Part shown: positions 8,423-14,601 of the stretch, one piece after another
Numbering within the stretch: position 1 is the first letter of the stretch
Layout of the letters: each line of letters begins with the position of its first letter
Made by a program: the position numbers and the translations under genes
Notes under the pieces: model-generated
Databases searched by the model: none
What the model was told of the DNA's origin: nothing
The model's input: only the letters and a program-made list of their open reading frames with translations
NCBI GenBank assembly: GCA_045642545.1
Contig: JAZUJB010000020.1
Location: 1 to 19,020 of the forward strand
DNA: 19,020 nt
Origin: F23-B02 sp045642545
GTDB lineage: Bacteria; Bacillota; Clostridia; Oscillospirales; Oscillospiraceae
Reading direction: 5' to 3'

Positions 8423-8451
8423 ATAATAGCAGATTATCCCACTAAAAGCAA
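8423..8451 (-). promoter_or_regulatory. Sigma-A promoter for the tig operon
   Basis: On the minus strand, TTGCTT (8451-8446) and TATTAT (8428-8423) are separated by exactly 17 bases. This leaves about 35 transcribed bases before the tig start. An 8-bp inverted repeat, ATAAGTGT/ACACTTAT (8465-8472 and 8413-8420), brackets the promoter. No CIRCE or CtsR-type operator was recognised here. Confidence 0.75.
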
Positions 8452-8475
8452 TGTTTTTTATTTAATAAGTGTATA

Positions 8476-9162
8476 TCAAACAAGCTTTTTGGGCTTGAAT
8501 TGAATATTATCGGCGGAAACAAGACTGAAGTTTGTGTTTCCGAGCATTCCGTTGAATGCATATGCGCAGCCTGCGCCGTGAATATGACCGTAACAGCACT
8601 GCCTTACATCGTGTTTTCTGAGCAGCTCAAGTATCTCTGGGCACTCGTGGCTGAGAAACTTCGGCGGATAGTGCAGGAATGCAAATTTCGTGCCCTCGCC
8701 CGCTGCGTTAAGCGATGCTTCAAGGCGCATCACTTCCCTGTTCATGACCTTTTTATCGTGCTCATCGTTGTTATTCTCCTCAAATAGCCAGCCGCGTGTT
8801 CCGCAGAGGTAAATGTCCTCATACTTAAAGCAATTGTTGTGGAGAATATCAATCGTTTTTATGCCGTGCGCTTCAAAAAATTTTTTTGCCTTTGTTGCCG
8901 TTGTCCACCAATAATCGTGGTTGCCCTTGAGTATAATCTTCTTCCCCGGAAGTCTGTCGATAAACAGAAAATCCTCAAGCGCCTCATCCATTGTCATACC
9001 CCATGTGATATCACCGCAGATAACGGTCAAATCATCATCGGTCAGCGTCGAAAAACCCTCTTCAATTTTCTCAATGTAATTTTCCCATCTGCCGCCGAAA
9101 ACATCCATCGGCTTTTCCGTGCCGAGCGACAGATGCAAATCACCTATTGCGTATAAAGACAT
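8476..9162 (-). CDS. Metallophosphoesterase (calcineurin-like) of unknown substrate
   Basis: This is a cytoplasmic phosphoesterase with the di-metal site motifs in order: GDLH (Asp8, His10), GDITWG (Asp51), GNHDYWW (Asn81, His82), FLHYPP (His164) and GHIHG (His193, His195). The whole set is intact, so catalysis is expected, but the substrate cannot be read from the sequence. The ATG at 9162 is chosen because GGAGG lies 4 bases upstream and the protein then begins directly with the first beta-strand (MSLYAIGDLHLS). The frame stays open further upstream, but that extension is not family-like. Length is 228 residues. It is transcribed divergently from the DUF1540 gene, and its end is close to the tig promoter. 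Confidence 0.85.
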   Translation of the reverse strand: MSLYAIGDLHLSLGTEKPMDVFGGRWENYIEKIEEGFSTLTDDDLTVICGDITWGMTMDEALEDFLFIDRLPGKKIILKGNHDYWWTTATKAKKFFEAHGIKTIDILHNNCFKYEDIYLCGTRGWLFEENNNDEHDKKVMNREVMRLEASLNAAGEGTKFAFLHYPPKFLSHECPEILELLRKHDVRQCCYGHIHGAGCAYAFNGMLGNTNFSLVSADNIQFKPKKLV

Positions 9163-9181
9163 AGGTCCTCCGTATAAATCC

Positions 9182-9210
9182 AGAGTAACGGCAAAAACTA
9201 TGCTTGCCAA
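9182..9210 (-). promoter_or_regulatory. Possible promoter for the metallophosphoesterase gene
   Basis: On the minus strand TTGGCA is followed after 17 bases by TACTCT, ending about 20 bases before the start codon. The -35 box is good and the -10 box is poor (3 of 6 consensus bases), so this is only a candidate. Confidence 0.3.
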
Positions 9211-9237
9211 GTGCAATATTCTCTGGAGGTAAATAGA

Positions 9238-9420
9238 ATGAGTGATAAGAAGCTTCGCGAAAGCGAAATCACCGGTGTCGGCTGCGATGTAACAAACTGC
9301 AAGTACAACACCATTGACAACAAGTGCGCCGCTTCAAAAATCAAGGTTCAGAACGACAGAGCCACAACCAAGTCCGAAACCTACTGCGGCACCTTCTGTC
9401 CGCGCGGCTGCTGCGACTGA
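9238..9420 (+). CDS. DUF1540 family small cysteine-rich protein
   Basis: This is a 60-residue protein with seven cysteines (16, 21, 30, 50, 54, 58, 59). The DUF1540 pattern is visible: GCDVTNCKYN, then CAASKIKV, then ETYCGTFCPRGCC. The cysteine arrangement suggests a metal-binding or disulfide-stabilised fold. The family is common in Clostridia and Bacilli and has no established function. The start at 9238 is supported by GGAGG (9225-9229) 8 bases upstream. A GTG at 9211 in the same frame lies before this site and is unlikely to be used. It stands alone on the plus strand between two minus-strand units. Confidence 0.88.
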   Translation: MSDKKLRESEITGVGCDVTNCKYNTIDNKCAASKIKVQNDRATTKSETYCGTFCPRGCCD

Positions 9421-9426
9421 CCTGAG

Positions 9427-9442
9427 CGGGACTTATGTCCCG
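9427..9442. terminator. Hairpin between the convergent DUF1540 and thrC genes
   Basis: CGGGAC (9427-9432) and GTCCCG (9437-9442) form a perfect 6-bp stem with a 4-base loop, placed 6 bases after the DUF1540 stop and 6 bases beyond the thrC stop. It can form on both strands. Neither side has a U-tract, so termination strength is uncertain. Its placement between convergent genes suggests a shared 3' end. Confidence 0.5.
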
Positions 9443-9448
9443 TACATA

Positions 9449-10927
9449 TTACATCAGAAATTCCTTAACGGTCTGCTTCATATCCTGCTTTTCAACGACA
9501 AGATTGAATCTCTTCTCGCGCTTGTCGAGGTCCTTAAGGGGCTTAGGTGCGGGCAGACCGGTGAAATCGGAGAGCTTTTCAATAAGCTCTGTGCCGGGTG
9601 CATCGGAGTTTTCACCCAATGCGCTCAGAACGCTGTTGCAGAACTTAAACGGGCTTGCGGTGGATACAACAACAGTGGGAACGGTCTTGTTCTCAGTGCG
9701 GTAATCGCACAGATTCTTGTATGCAACCGCGGTATGGGTGTCCATAAGATAGTTGTTTTCAGTGTAAACCTTATTAATAAGCGCCTTGGTATCGGCATCG
9801 CTGCAGAAGCCGCCTGAGAAGTTATCGTTCAGCACCTTCTTAATTTCCTCGGAAACGGTGTATTCGCCCGATTCGCTGAGCTTTGCCATATACTCGGCAA
9901 CAAGCTTATCGTCCTCGCTGACAGAGTAAAGCAGGCGCTCGAGGTTGCTGGAAACGAGAATATCCATAGACGGAGAAATGGTTGTGTGGAAAACTCTGTT
10001 GCGGTTGTAGGTACCGCTTGCGAAGAAGTCGGTGAGAACATTGTTCTCGTTTGATGCACACAGAAGTCTGCCGACGGGAAGTCCCATCTTCTTTGCATAC
10101 CAGCAGGCGAGAATGTTGCCGAAGTTGCCGGTGGGCACTGCAAAGTCAACGATATCACCGAATGCGATGCTGCCGGAATTTACATAGTCGCAGTATGCGG
10201 AGAAATAGTAGACAATCTGAGGAAGAAGTCTGCCCCAGTTGATAGAGTTTGCAGAGGAAAGGAACCAGCCCTTTTCGGAAATCTCTGCTGCAAACTCGCG
10301 GTCGTTGAATATCTTCTTTACGCCCGTCTGAGCATCGTCAAAGTTGCCGTAAACCGCTGCAACACCGACATTTTTGCCGCTCTGGGTTATCATCTGAAGC
10401 TTCTGAACATCGGAAACGCCGTTATGCGGATAGAACACCAGAATCTTGCTGTCCTCAACATCGGCAAAGCCCTCGAGTGCAGCCTTACCCGTATCGCCGC
10501 TGGTTGCTACGAGGATGCATACCTTGCGTGTTTCGCCGCACTTTTTGAGTGATGCGGTCAGCAGATGAGGCAGCATCTGAAGCGCCATATCCTTGAACGC
10601 GGAGGTGGGGCCATGCCACAGCTCAAGCACTGCGGTATTGCCGTCAACAAGATGCAAAGGTGCAATCTCGGGTGTGTCGAAGTTATCGCCGTAGGCAGCC
10701 TTTACAATGGTCTCAAGCTCTTCCCTGCTGAATTCATCAAGGAACTTCTCGAGAATGTGAATTGCTCTGCCGCGGTAGTCCATTTTGCATAGGGTGCTGA
10801 TTTCCTCAGCATCCAGCTGCGGCAGCTCTGCGGGTACAAAAAGTCCGCCGTCAGAGGCAAGGCCCTGAGAAATGGCCTGTGCCGCGCTCACCGTGTAGTT
10901 TTTATTCCTTGTACTGAAGTATTTCAT
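9449..10927 (-). CDS. thrC: Threonine synthase
   Basis: Threonine synthase converts O-phospho-L-homoserine to L-threonine with pyridoxal phosphate. The PLP lysine is Lys112 in HGPTSAFKDMALQ. The glycine-rich phosphate-binding region is visible at VATSGDTGKAALEGF, and the N-terminus (MKYFSTRN...VSAAQAISQGLASDGGLFVP) is typical of the longer class of this enzyme, as is the 492-residue length. The ATG at 10927 follows GGTG by about 5 bases and lies 11 bases after yraN, so it is probably the last gene of the lepB operon. No other threonine or homoserine gene is in the window. The end is close to a hairpin shared with DUF1540. Confidence 0.95.
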   Translation of the reverse strand: MKYFSTRNKNYTVSAAQAISQGLASDGGLFVPAELPQLDAEEISTLCKMDYRGRAIHILEKFLDEFSREELETIVKAAYGDNFDTPEIAPLHLVDGNTAVLELWHGPTSAFKDMALQMLPHLLTASLKKCGETRKVCILVATSGDTGKAALEGFADVEDSKILVFYPHNGVSDVQKLQMITQSGKNVGVAAVYGNFDDAQTGVKKIFNDREFAAEISEKGWFLSSANSINWGRLLPQIVYYFSAYCDYVNSGSIAFGDIVDFAVPTGNFGNILACWYAKKMGLPVGRLLCASNENNVLTDFFASGTYNRNRVFHTTISPSMDILVSSNLERLLYSVSEDDKLVAEYMAKLSESGEYTVSEEIKKVLNDNFSGGFCSDADTKALINKVYTENNYLMDTHTAVAYKNLCDYRTENKTVPTVVVSTASPFKFCNSVLSALGENSDAPGTELIEKLSDFTGLPAPKPLKDLDKREKRFNLVVEKQDMKQTVKEFLM

Positions 10928-10938
10928 AATATCACCGT

Positions 10939-11298
10939 CTAAAAAGCATTTTCTATATGATTAATCTTTACGCCTCTGTCTGATATTCCGTTAGGGGCGT
11001 AAATTTCAATTACATCAAATCTCGGCTGCAGCTCCGTTTCGTTTTCCTGCAGCCAGAGCTGTGCAGCCGCAATCACTCTCTGCTGCTTTGCGTAGGTTAC
11101 AAATTCCTTTGCCTCGCCGAAGTCGCTGTTTTTACGCAGCTTCACTTCGACAAAGACTATGTAGCCGCGCTTAGATGCGACAATGTCTATCTCGCCCTGC
11201 CGATAGCGGCAGTTTTTTGCGACAATGCGGTAGCCTCGCAGGCGCAGGTAATTTGCCGCCTTCTTCTCTCCCCATGCGCCAAGCTCACGAGCATCCAT
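10939..11298 (-). CDS. yraN: YraN family protein (UPF0102, endonuclease-like fold)
   Basis: This is a 119-residue protein with the PD-(D/E)xK-like core GEIDIVASKRGYIVFVEVK: Glu36, Asp38, Glu51 and Lys53 are all present. The N-terminal LGAWGEKKAANYLRLRGYRIVAKNCRYR segment is diagnostic of the family. The biochemical role is not firmly established, and the nuclease function is inferred from the fold. Its ATG shares one base with the rnhB stop (TGATG), so translation is probably coupled. The rnhB-yraN pair is a conserved neighbourhood in Firmicutes. Confidence 0.92.
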   Translation of the reverse strand: MDARELGAWGEKKAANYLRLRGYRIVAKNCRYRQGEIDIVASKRGYIVFVEVKLRKNSDFGEAKEFVTYAKQQRVIAAAQLWLQENETELQPRFDVIEIYAPNGISDRGVKINHIENAF

Positions 11299-11897
11299 CA
11301 GTGCATCTTCCTCAAAAAGCTCGGGCGGTGGATTTCACTGGGTCCGAACTCGCGCAGCGCCTCATAGTGCAGCTTTGTGCCGTAGCCCTTGTGCTGTTCA
11401 AAATGATACTCGGGATATTTCTCTGCCATCTCGAGCATATAGCGGTCTCGTGTAACCTTTGCAAGAATCGATGCCGCTGCAATATCAGCGCACTTGGCAT
11501 CGCCCTTTACAACGCACTGACTGTTTATCTCAATGGCGCTGTTGCGGTTGCCGTCTATAAGCGCAAGCTGCGGCTGCGGGTCAAGCTTTGCAATTGCTCT
11601 GTTCATTGCAAGCATTGCCGCATTGAGAATGTTAATCTCCTCAATCTCCTCAACGCTCGCAAAGGCAATTCCATAGCTGACTGCATTTGAGATTATCACA
11701 TCGTAAAGCTCATCGCGCTTTTTCTCCGTGAGCTTTTTGGAATCGTTGAGTCCTGGGATTTCAAAGCCACGCGGAAGAATTACCGCTGCCGCGCACACGG
11801 GTCCTGCAAGCGGTCCTCTGCCTGCCTCGTCAACGCCGCATATAAGCTCCACTCCGCTGTCGTATATTTCGTTTTCAAGCTCCCAAAGGTCTGTCAT
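11298..11897 (-). CDS. rnhB: Ribonuclease HII
   Basis: RNase HII removes ribonucleotides and RNA from RNA/DNA hybrids. The signature CGVDEAGRGPLAGPV gives Asp23 and Glu24. Asp115 in LALIDGN and Asp151 in AKVTRD are the other likely metal ligands. NDSKKLTEKKR and the C-terminal HKGYGTKLHYEAL segments are also typical. Length is 199 residues. It overlaps the rbgA stop by four bases (ATGA) and overlaps the yraN start by one base, so it lies inside a translationally coupled operon. Confidence 0.96.
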   Translation of the reverse strand: MTDLWELENEIYDSGVELICGVDEAGRGPLAGPVCAAAVILPRGFEIPGLNDSKKLTEKKRDELYDVIISNAVSYGIAFASVEEIEEINILNAAMLAMNRAIAKLDPQPQLALIDGNRNSAIEINSQCVVKGDAKCADIAAASILAKVTRDRYMLEMAEKYPEYHFEQHKGYGTKLHYEALREFGPSEIHRPSFLRKMH

Positions 11898-12766
11898 TCG
11901 GGTTTCTCCAAGCTTATTCTTCCGAGCTTGCCGTCATGGTACTCGCCAAGCAGTGTATTTGCCATTCGTTCAATGTCATACTCGCCCTTTGATACAAGGA
12001 AACCGCGTTTCTTTGCCGCCTGCTCAAGCAGCTCGTAGCCGTTTGACTCGGGGTCGGGTACGAATTTATAGCGCTCCGTCAGTGCTTCGGGGTACATCTC
12101 GCGTAGTCTGAGCATAAAGTTTGCGCCTAATGTCTCCTTATCGAGAACATCGGCCTTGATCGCGTTTGTAATGGCCAGCATTTCGCCGACCTCCTGCGAA
12201 TCAAACTTCGGCCAGAGTATGCCCGGAGTGTCAAGAAGGTCAAGGCCCTGGTCGATGTTTATCCATTGCTTTCCGCGGGTTACGCCGGGCTTATCACCGG
12301 CAATCGCCGCCTTGCGTCTTGCAACCTTGTTGATAAAGGTTGACTTGCCGACATTGGGTATGCCTAAAATCATAACTCTCAGCGGTCTCGATGCCTGTCC
12401 CTTTGCAGCGTACTCGGCAATCTTGTCCTTTAGCAAATCCCTCAGTGCGGGCACAAAGCCGTTTACGCCCTTGCCCGACTTTGCGTCGGTTTCGAGAATT
12501 TTAATTCCCTGAGCTTCAAAATACTTACGCCACTGGGCGGTAATCTTCGGGTCTGCAAGGTCAACGCGGTTGAGAATAATAAGTCTCGGCTTTCCCGCTG
12601 CAAGTCTGTCAACATCGGGGTTGCGGCTTGAATTCGGAATTCGCGCATCGAGAATCTCGCATACGGCATCAACGAGCTTTATGCTGTCCTCAATCATGCG
12701 CTGTGCTTTCGTCATGTGGCCAGGAAACCACTGTATATTCATTTTTTCGAAATTAATATCTGACAT
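11894..12766 (-). CDS. rbgA: Ribosome biogenesis GTPase RbgA (YlqF)
   Basis: RbgA is a circularly permuted GTPase that helps the late assembly of the 50S subunit. The motifs run in permuted order: G4 NRVD (66-69), G5 around DAKSGKG (94-100), G1 GIPNVGKS (135-142), G2 near PGVTRG (160-165), G3 DTPG (179-182). The start segment IQWFPGHMTKAQR is the family signature. The ATG at 12766 is chosen because GGAG lies about 7 bases before it and it is one base after the lepB stop (TGA-T-ATG). A frame extension to 12820 would overlap lepB. Another ATG (MNIQWFPGHM) at 12742 is possible. Length is 290 residues. Confidence 0.94.
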   Translation of the reverse strand: MSDINFEKMNIQWFPGHMTKAQRMIEDSIKLVDAVCEILDARIPNSSRNPDVDRLAAGKPRLIILNRVDLADPKITAQWRKYFEAQGIKILETDAKSGKGVNGFVPALRDLLKDKIAEYAAKGQASRPLRVMILGIPNVGKSTFINKVARRKAAIAGDKPGVTRGKQWINIDQGLDLLDTPGILWPKFDSQEVGEMLAITNAIKADVLDKETLGANFMLRLREMYPEALTERYKFVPDPESNGYELLEQAAKKRGFLVSKGEYDIERMANTLLGEYHDGKLGRISLEKPE

Positions 12767-12767
12767 A

Positions 12768-13349
12768 TCAGTCTCCGTAGGGGCTTCCGATGTGGTTAAA
12801 CGGGAAAGCGACGCATACAACCTTGCCTATTATATCGCGGGTATCAACCATACCGATGCGCTCGTCGCGGCTATCGGTGGAATCGTTGCGGTTATCACCC
12901 ATAACGAAAACGCAGCCCTCGGGTACAACCTGAATTCCGGTAAAGTCAATTTTGTTTGCAGTAGGCTCGGCAATGTACGGCTCATCGAGTGCAACGCCGT
13001 CAACATAGACAATGTGTCTGTCAAAGTCGATTTCTATTGTCTGACCCTCGGTTGCAATTACGCGCTTAACAAGAGCGTAGTCGGCATACTCGTCCTTCTG
13101 GAATACAATGATGTCACCCTGCTTGGGAGTGTAGAAGATATCGGTTACGAGCATCTTATCTCTATCCTCAAGTGTCGGATACATTGACCAGCCGTTGACA
13201 TCAATCATTCTGATGAAAAACACAAACAGAATGACGCATATTATAAGAGCAACAATTATGCACTGCAGCCATTCGTAAATCTCGCTGCGAGCGGATACCT
13301 TTTCTGCTGCAGGCTGCTCTTTCACTTTTTTCATATCAGTCTTTTTCAT
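12768..13349 (-). CDS. lepB: Signal peptidase I
   Basis: This peptidase cleaves signal peptides of exported proteins at the outer face of the membrane. It has one N-terminal membrane segment (about residues 29-49), then the nucleophile Ser55 in GWSMYPTL, the general base Lys95 in ALVKRVIA, and the conserved GDNRNDSTDSR box (151-161). The start at 13349 is preferred over the ATG two codons upstream (13355), because GAGG is 8 bases from the former but only 2 from the latter. Length is 193 residues. It is the first gene of the operon with rbgA and has its own promoter after the rplS terminator. Confidence 0.94.
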   Translation of the reverse strand: MKKTDMKKVKEQPAAEKVSARSEIYEWLQCIIVALIICVILFVFFIRMIDVNGWSMYPTLEDRDKMLVTDIFYTPKQGDIIVFQKDEYADYALVKRVIATEGQTIEIDFDRHIVYVDGVALDEPYIAEPTANKIDFTGIQVVPEGCVFVMGDNRNDSTDSRDERIGMVDTRDIIGKVVCVAFPFNHIGSPYGD

Positions 13350-13380
13350 TTGCATTACCTCTGATATAGATATTCATTTT

Positions 13381-13410
13381 ATTATACACGAAAACATACT
13401 GATTAGGCAA
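13381..13410 (-). promoter_or_regulatory. Sigma-A promoter for the lepB-rbgA-rnhB-yraN-thrC operon
   Basis: On the minus strand TTGCCT (13410-13405) and a perfect TATAAT (13386-13381) are separated by 18 bases. It lies directly after the rplS terminator and about 30 bases before the lepB start. Confidence 0.75.
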
Positions 13411-13411
13411 C

Positions 13412-13439
13412 AAAAAAAGAGGCTCTCGCCTCTTTTTTT
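13412..13439. terminator. Bidirectional intrinsic terminator downstream of rplS
   Basis: AGAGGC and GCCTCT (13418-13423 and 13428-13433) form a stem with a 4-base loop. A run of seven A on one side and seven T on the other can act as the U-tract in either direction. It ends the rplS message 22 bases after its stop. Confidence 0.92.
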
Positions 13440-13460
13440 GAACAATATTCGGTCCGGAGC

Positions 13461-13802
13461 TTACAGACGCTCTTTGACCTTTGCACTCTTACCGACGCGC
13501 TCACGCAGGTAGTACAGCTTTGCTCTGCGGACTTTACCGCGGCGAACTGTCTCTACGGAGACGATGGAGGGAGAGTGTACGGGGAAGACCTTCTCGCAGC
13601 CTACGCCGTAGGAAATACGACGGACGGTGATGGTCTCGTTGATGCCGCCATGCTTCTTAGCAATGATGGTGCCTTCGAAAGCCTGGTTGCGCTCGCGGCT
13701 GCCTTCCTTAACACGAACGGTGATACGGACGGTATCGCCGACATTCAGTGCAGGCAGTTCGGGCTTCATGTACTGTTCGCTGAGAATTTTGATCAGATCC
13801 AT
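13461..13802 (-). CDS. rplS: 50S ribosomal protein L19
   Basis: L19 sits at the interface between the 30S and 50S subunits. The 113 residues match the family throughout: PALNVGDTVRITVRVKEGSR, the RNQAFEGTIIAKKHGG segment, and the C-terminal signature RRAKLYYLRERVGKSAKVKE. AAGGA lies about 8 bases before the ATG. It has its own promoter, a structured leader of about 100 nt and a strong terminator, so it is a single-gene transcript, possibly with some readthrough from the upstream radical SAM operon. The product is basic, as expected. Confidence 0.98.
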   Translation of the reverse strand: MDLIKILSEQYMKPELPALNVGDTVRITVRVKEGSRERNQAFEGTIIAKKHGGINETITVRRISYGVGCEKVFPVHSPSIVSVETVRRGKVRRAKLYYLRERVGKSAKVKERL

Positions 13803-13899
13803 AGTCTAATCCTTCCTTTACTTAAGGCGTTCATGCCGGAGGACTCCCTTGGGTCTCGGCAGCGGACCGCTTGATAGCCTGCGGTTTAACCGCATAAGC
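13803..13899 (-). ncRNA. Structured rplS 5' leader, probable L19 autoregulatory leader
   Basis: The stretch between the predicted transcription start (about 13,899) and rplS can fold. The segment GCGGT-TAA-ACCGC forms a 5-bp hairpin near its 5' end. An outer TGCCG/CGGCA stem (13857-13861 with 13834-13838) encloses a GACCC/GGGAGTC inner helix with a bulged base. An L19 leader RNA motif upstream of rplS is known in Firmicutes, and the position here is as expected. I have not been able to align it to that family's covariance model. Confidence 0.6.
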
Positions 13900-13905
13900 T
13901 TAGAT

Positions 13906-13934
13906 ATGATACCATACAAAGCATTGAAATGCAA
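13906..13934 (-). promoter_or_regulatory. Sigma-A promoter for rplS
   Basis: On the minus strand TTGCAT (13934-13929) and TATCAT (13911-13906) are separated by exactly 17 bases. The -35 box begins only 8 bases after the stop of the DUF2344 gene, and no terminator intervenes. Confidence 0.75.
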
Positions 13935-13941
13935 GCATTTT

Positions 13942-14601
13942 TTACCTGAAAACGCTCATATTTTCATCAAAAATCTCAAGTCTGCGGAATTTTGCAAAAT
14001 CGGGTGCAATTGAGGGCTCAAGCTGTCTCAATGCGTCGGCAAGAAGCTCAGGATTGAGTGTGGGCTCCTGCGCGGAAATAACCGCCTCAAGGCAGACATC
14101 ATTGCCCGCAGCCTTAAAGGAAATTTCCTTTATTGCAGGCTTAATGTCACTGTCCGCAACACCGCGCTTGGTCTTTTTGGATATTACTATGCTGTCTTTT
14201 GCATAAAACTCATTGAGCTTATCCGCCATTTCGGCGCAATCGCGCTCATCGTATTCAAACACGCCGCTTATCTTGAGCCATTTAAGCTCCTTTACCTTGC
14301 GCTCGGACTCATACACCTCAAGTGCCTCAATGCCCTCGGGCAGCTGCACTTTAAGTCCGCTAAGAATTTCCTCGGGTGCTTTATCCTCGATAAGCTTAAA
14401 GTCCATTATCTCGCATATGCTCTCAGCGCCGACGGAAAGCGGCAGCGCAATTGAAATCTGCGGATGCGGATTGAAACCCTCGGAGTATTTAAGACGGCAT
14501 TCTGCGCGCAGAAATGCCCTTGTAAGCGTACGCATCAGGTCAAGGTGGGAAATGTACACCGCCCTGCCGGTCTTTGAAAAACGCAATCTCAGCTTATCCA
14601 T
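13942..14601 (-). CDS. Radical SAM-linked protein (DUF2344, TIGR03936-like)
   Basis: This is a 219-residue protein starting MDKLRLRFSKTGRAVYISHLDLMRTLTRAFLRA, followed by YSEGFNPHPQISIALPLSVG. Both stretches are hallmarks of the DUF2344 family. This family always accompanies a B12-binding radical SAM enzyme and is sometimes fused to it. Its biochemical role is unknown. A function as a substrate-binding or partner subunit is inference from the linkage. It overlaps the end of the radical SAM gene by 8 bases and has GGGAGG within the upstream coding sequence, so the two are translationally coupled. In many Clostridia RNase G and rplU follow; here rplS follows instead. Confidence 0.88.
   Translation of the reverse strand: MDKLRLRFSKTGRAVYISHLDLMRTLTRAFLRAECRLKYSEGFNPHPQISIALPLSVGAESICEIMDFKLIEDKAPEEILSGLKVQLPEGIEALEVYESERKVKELKWLKISGVFEYDERDCAEMADKLNEFYAKDSIVISKKTKRGVADSDIKPAIKEISFKAAGNDVCLEAVISAQEPTLNPELLADALRQLEPSIAPDFAKFRRLEIFDENMSVFR

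Noticed and set aside
7014..8475. CIRCE or CtsR heat-shock operators near clpP and tig
   Set aside because: Neither TTAGCACTC/GAGTGCTAA nor the GGTCAAA heptad pair could be found in the intergenic sequences.
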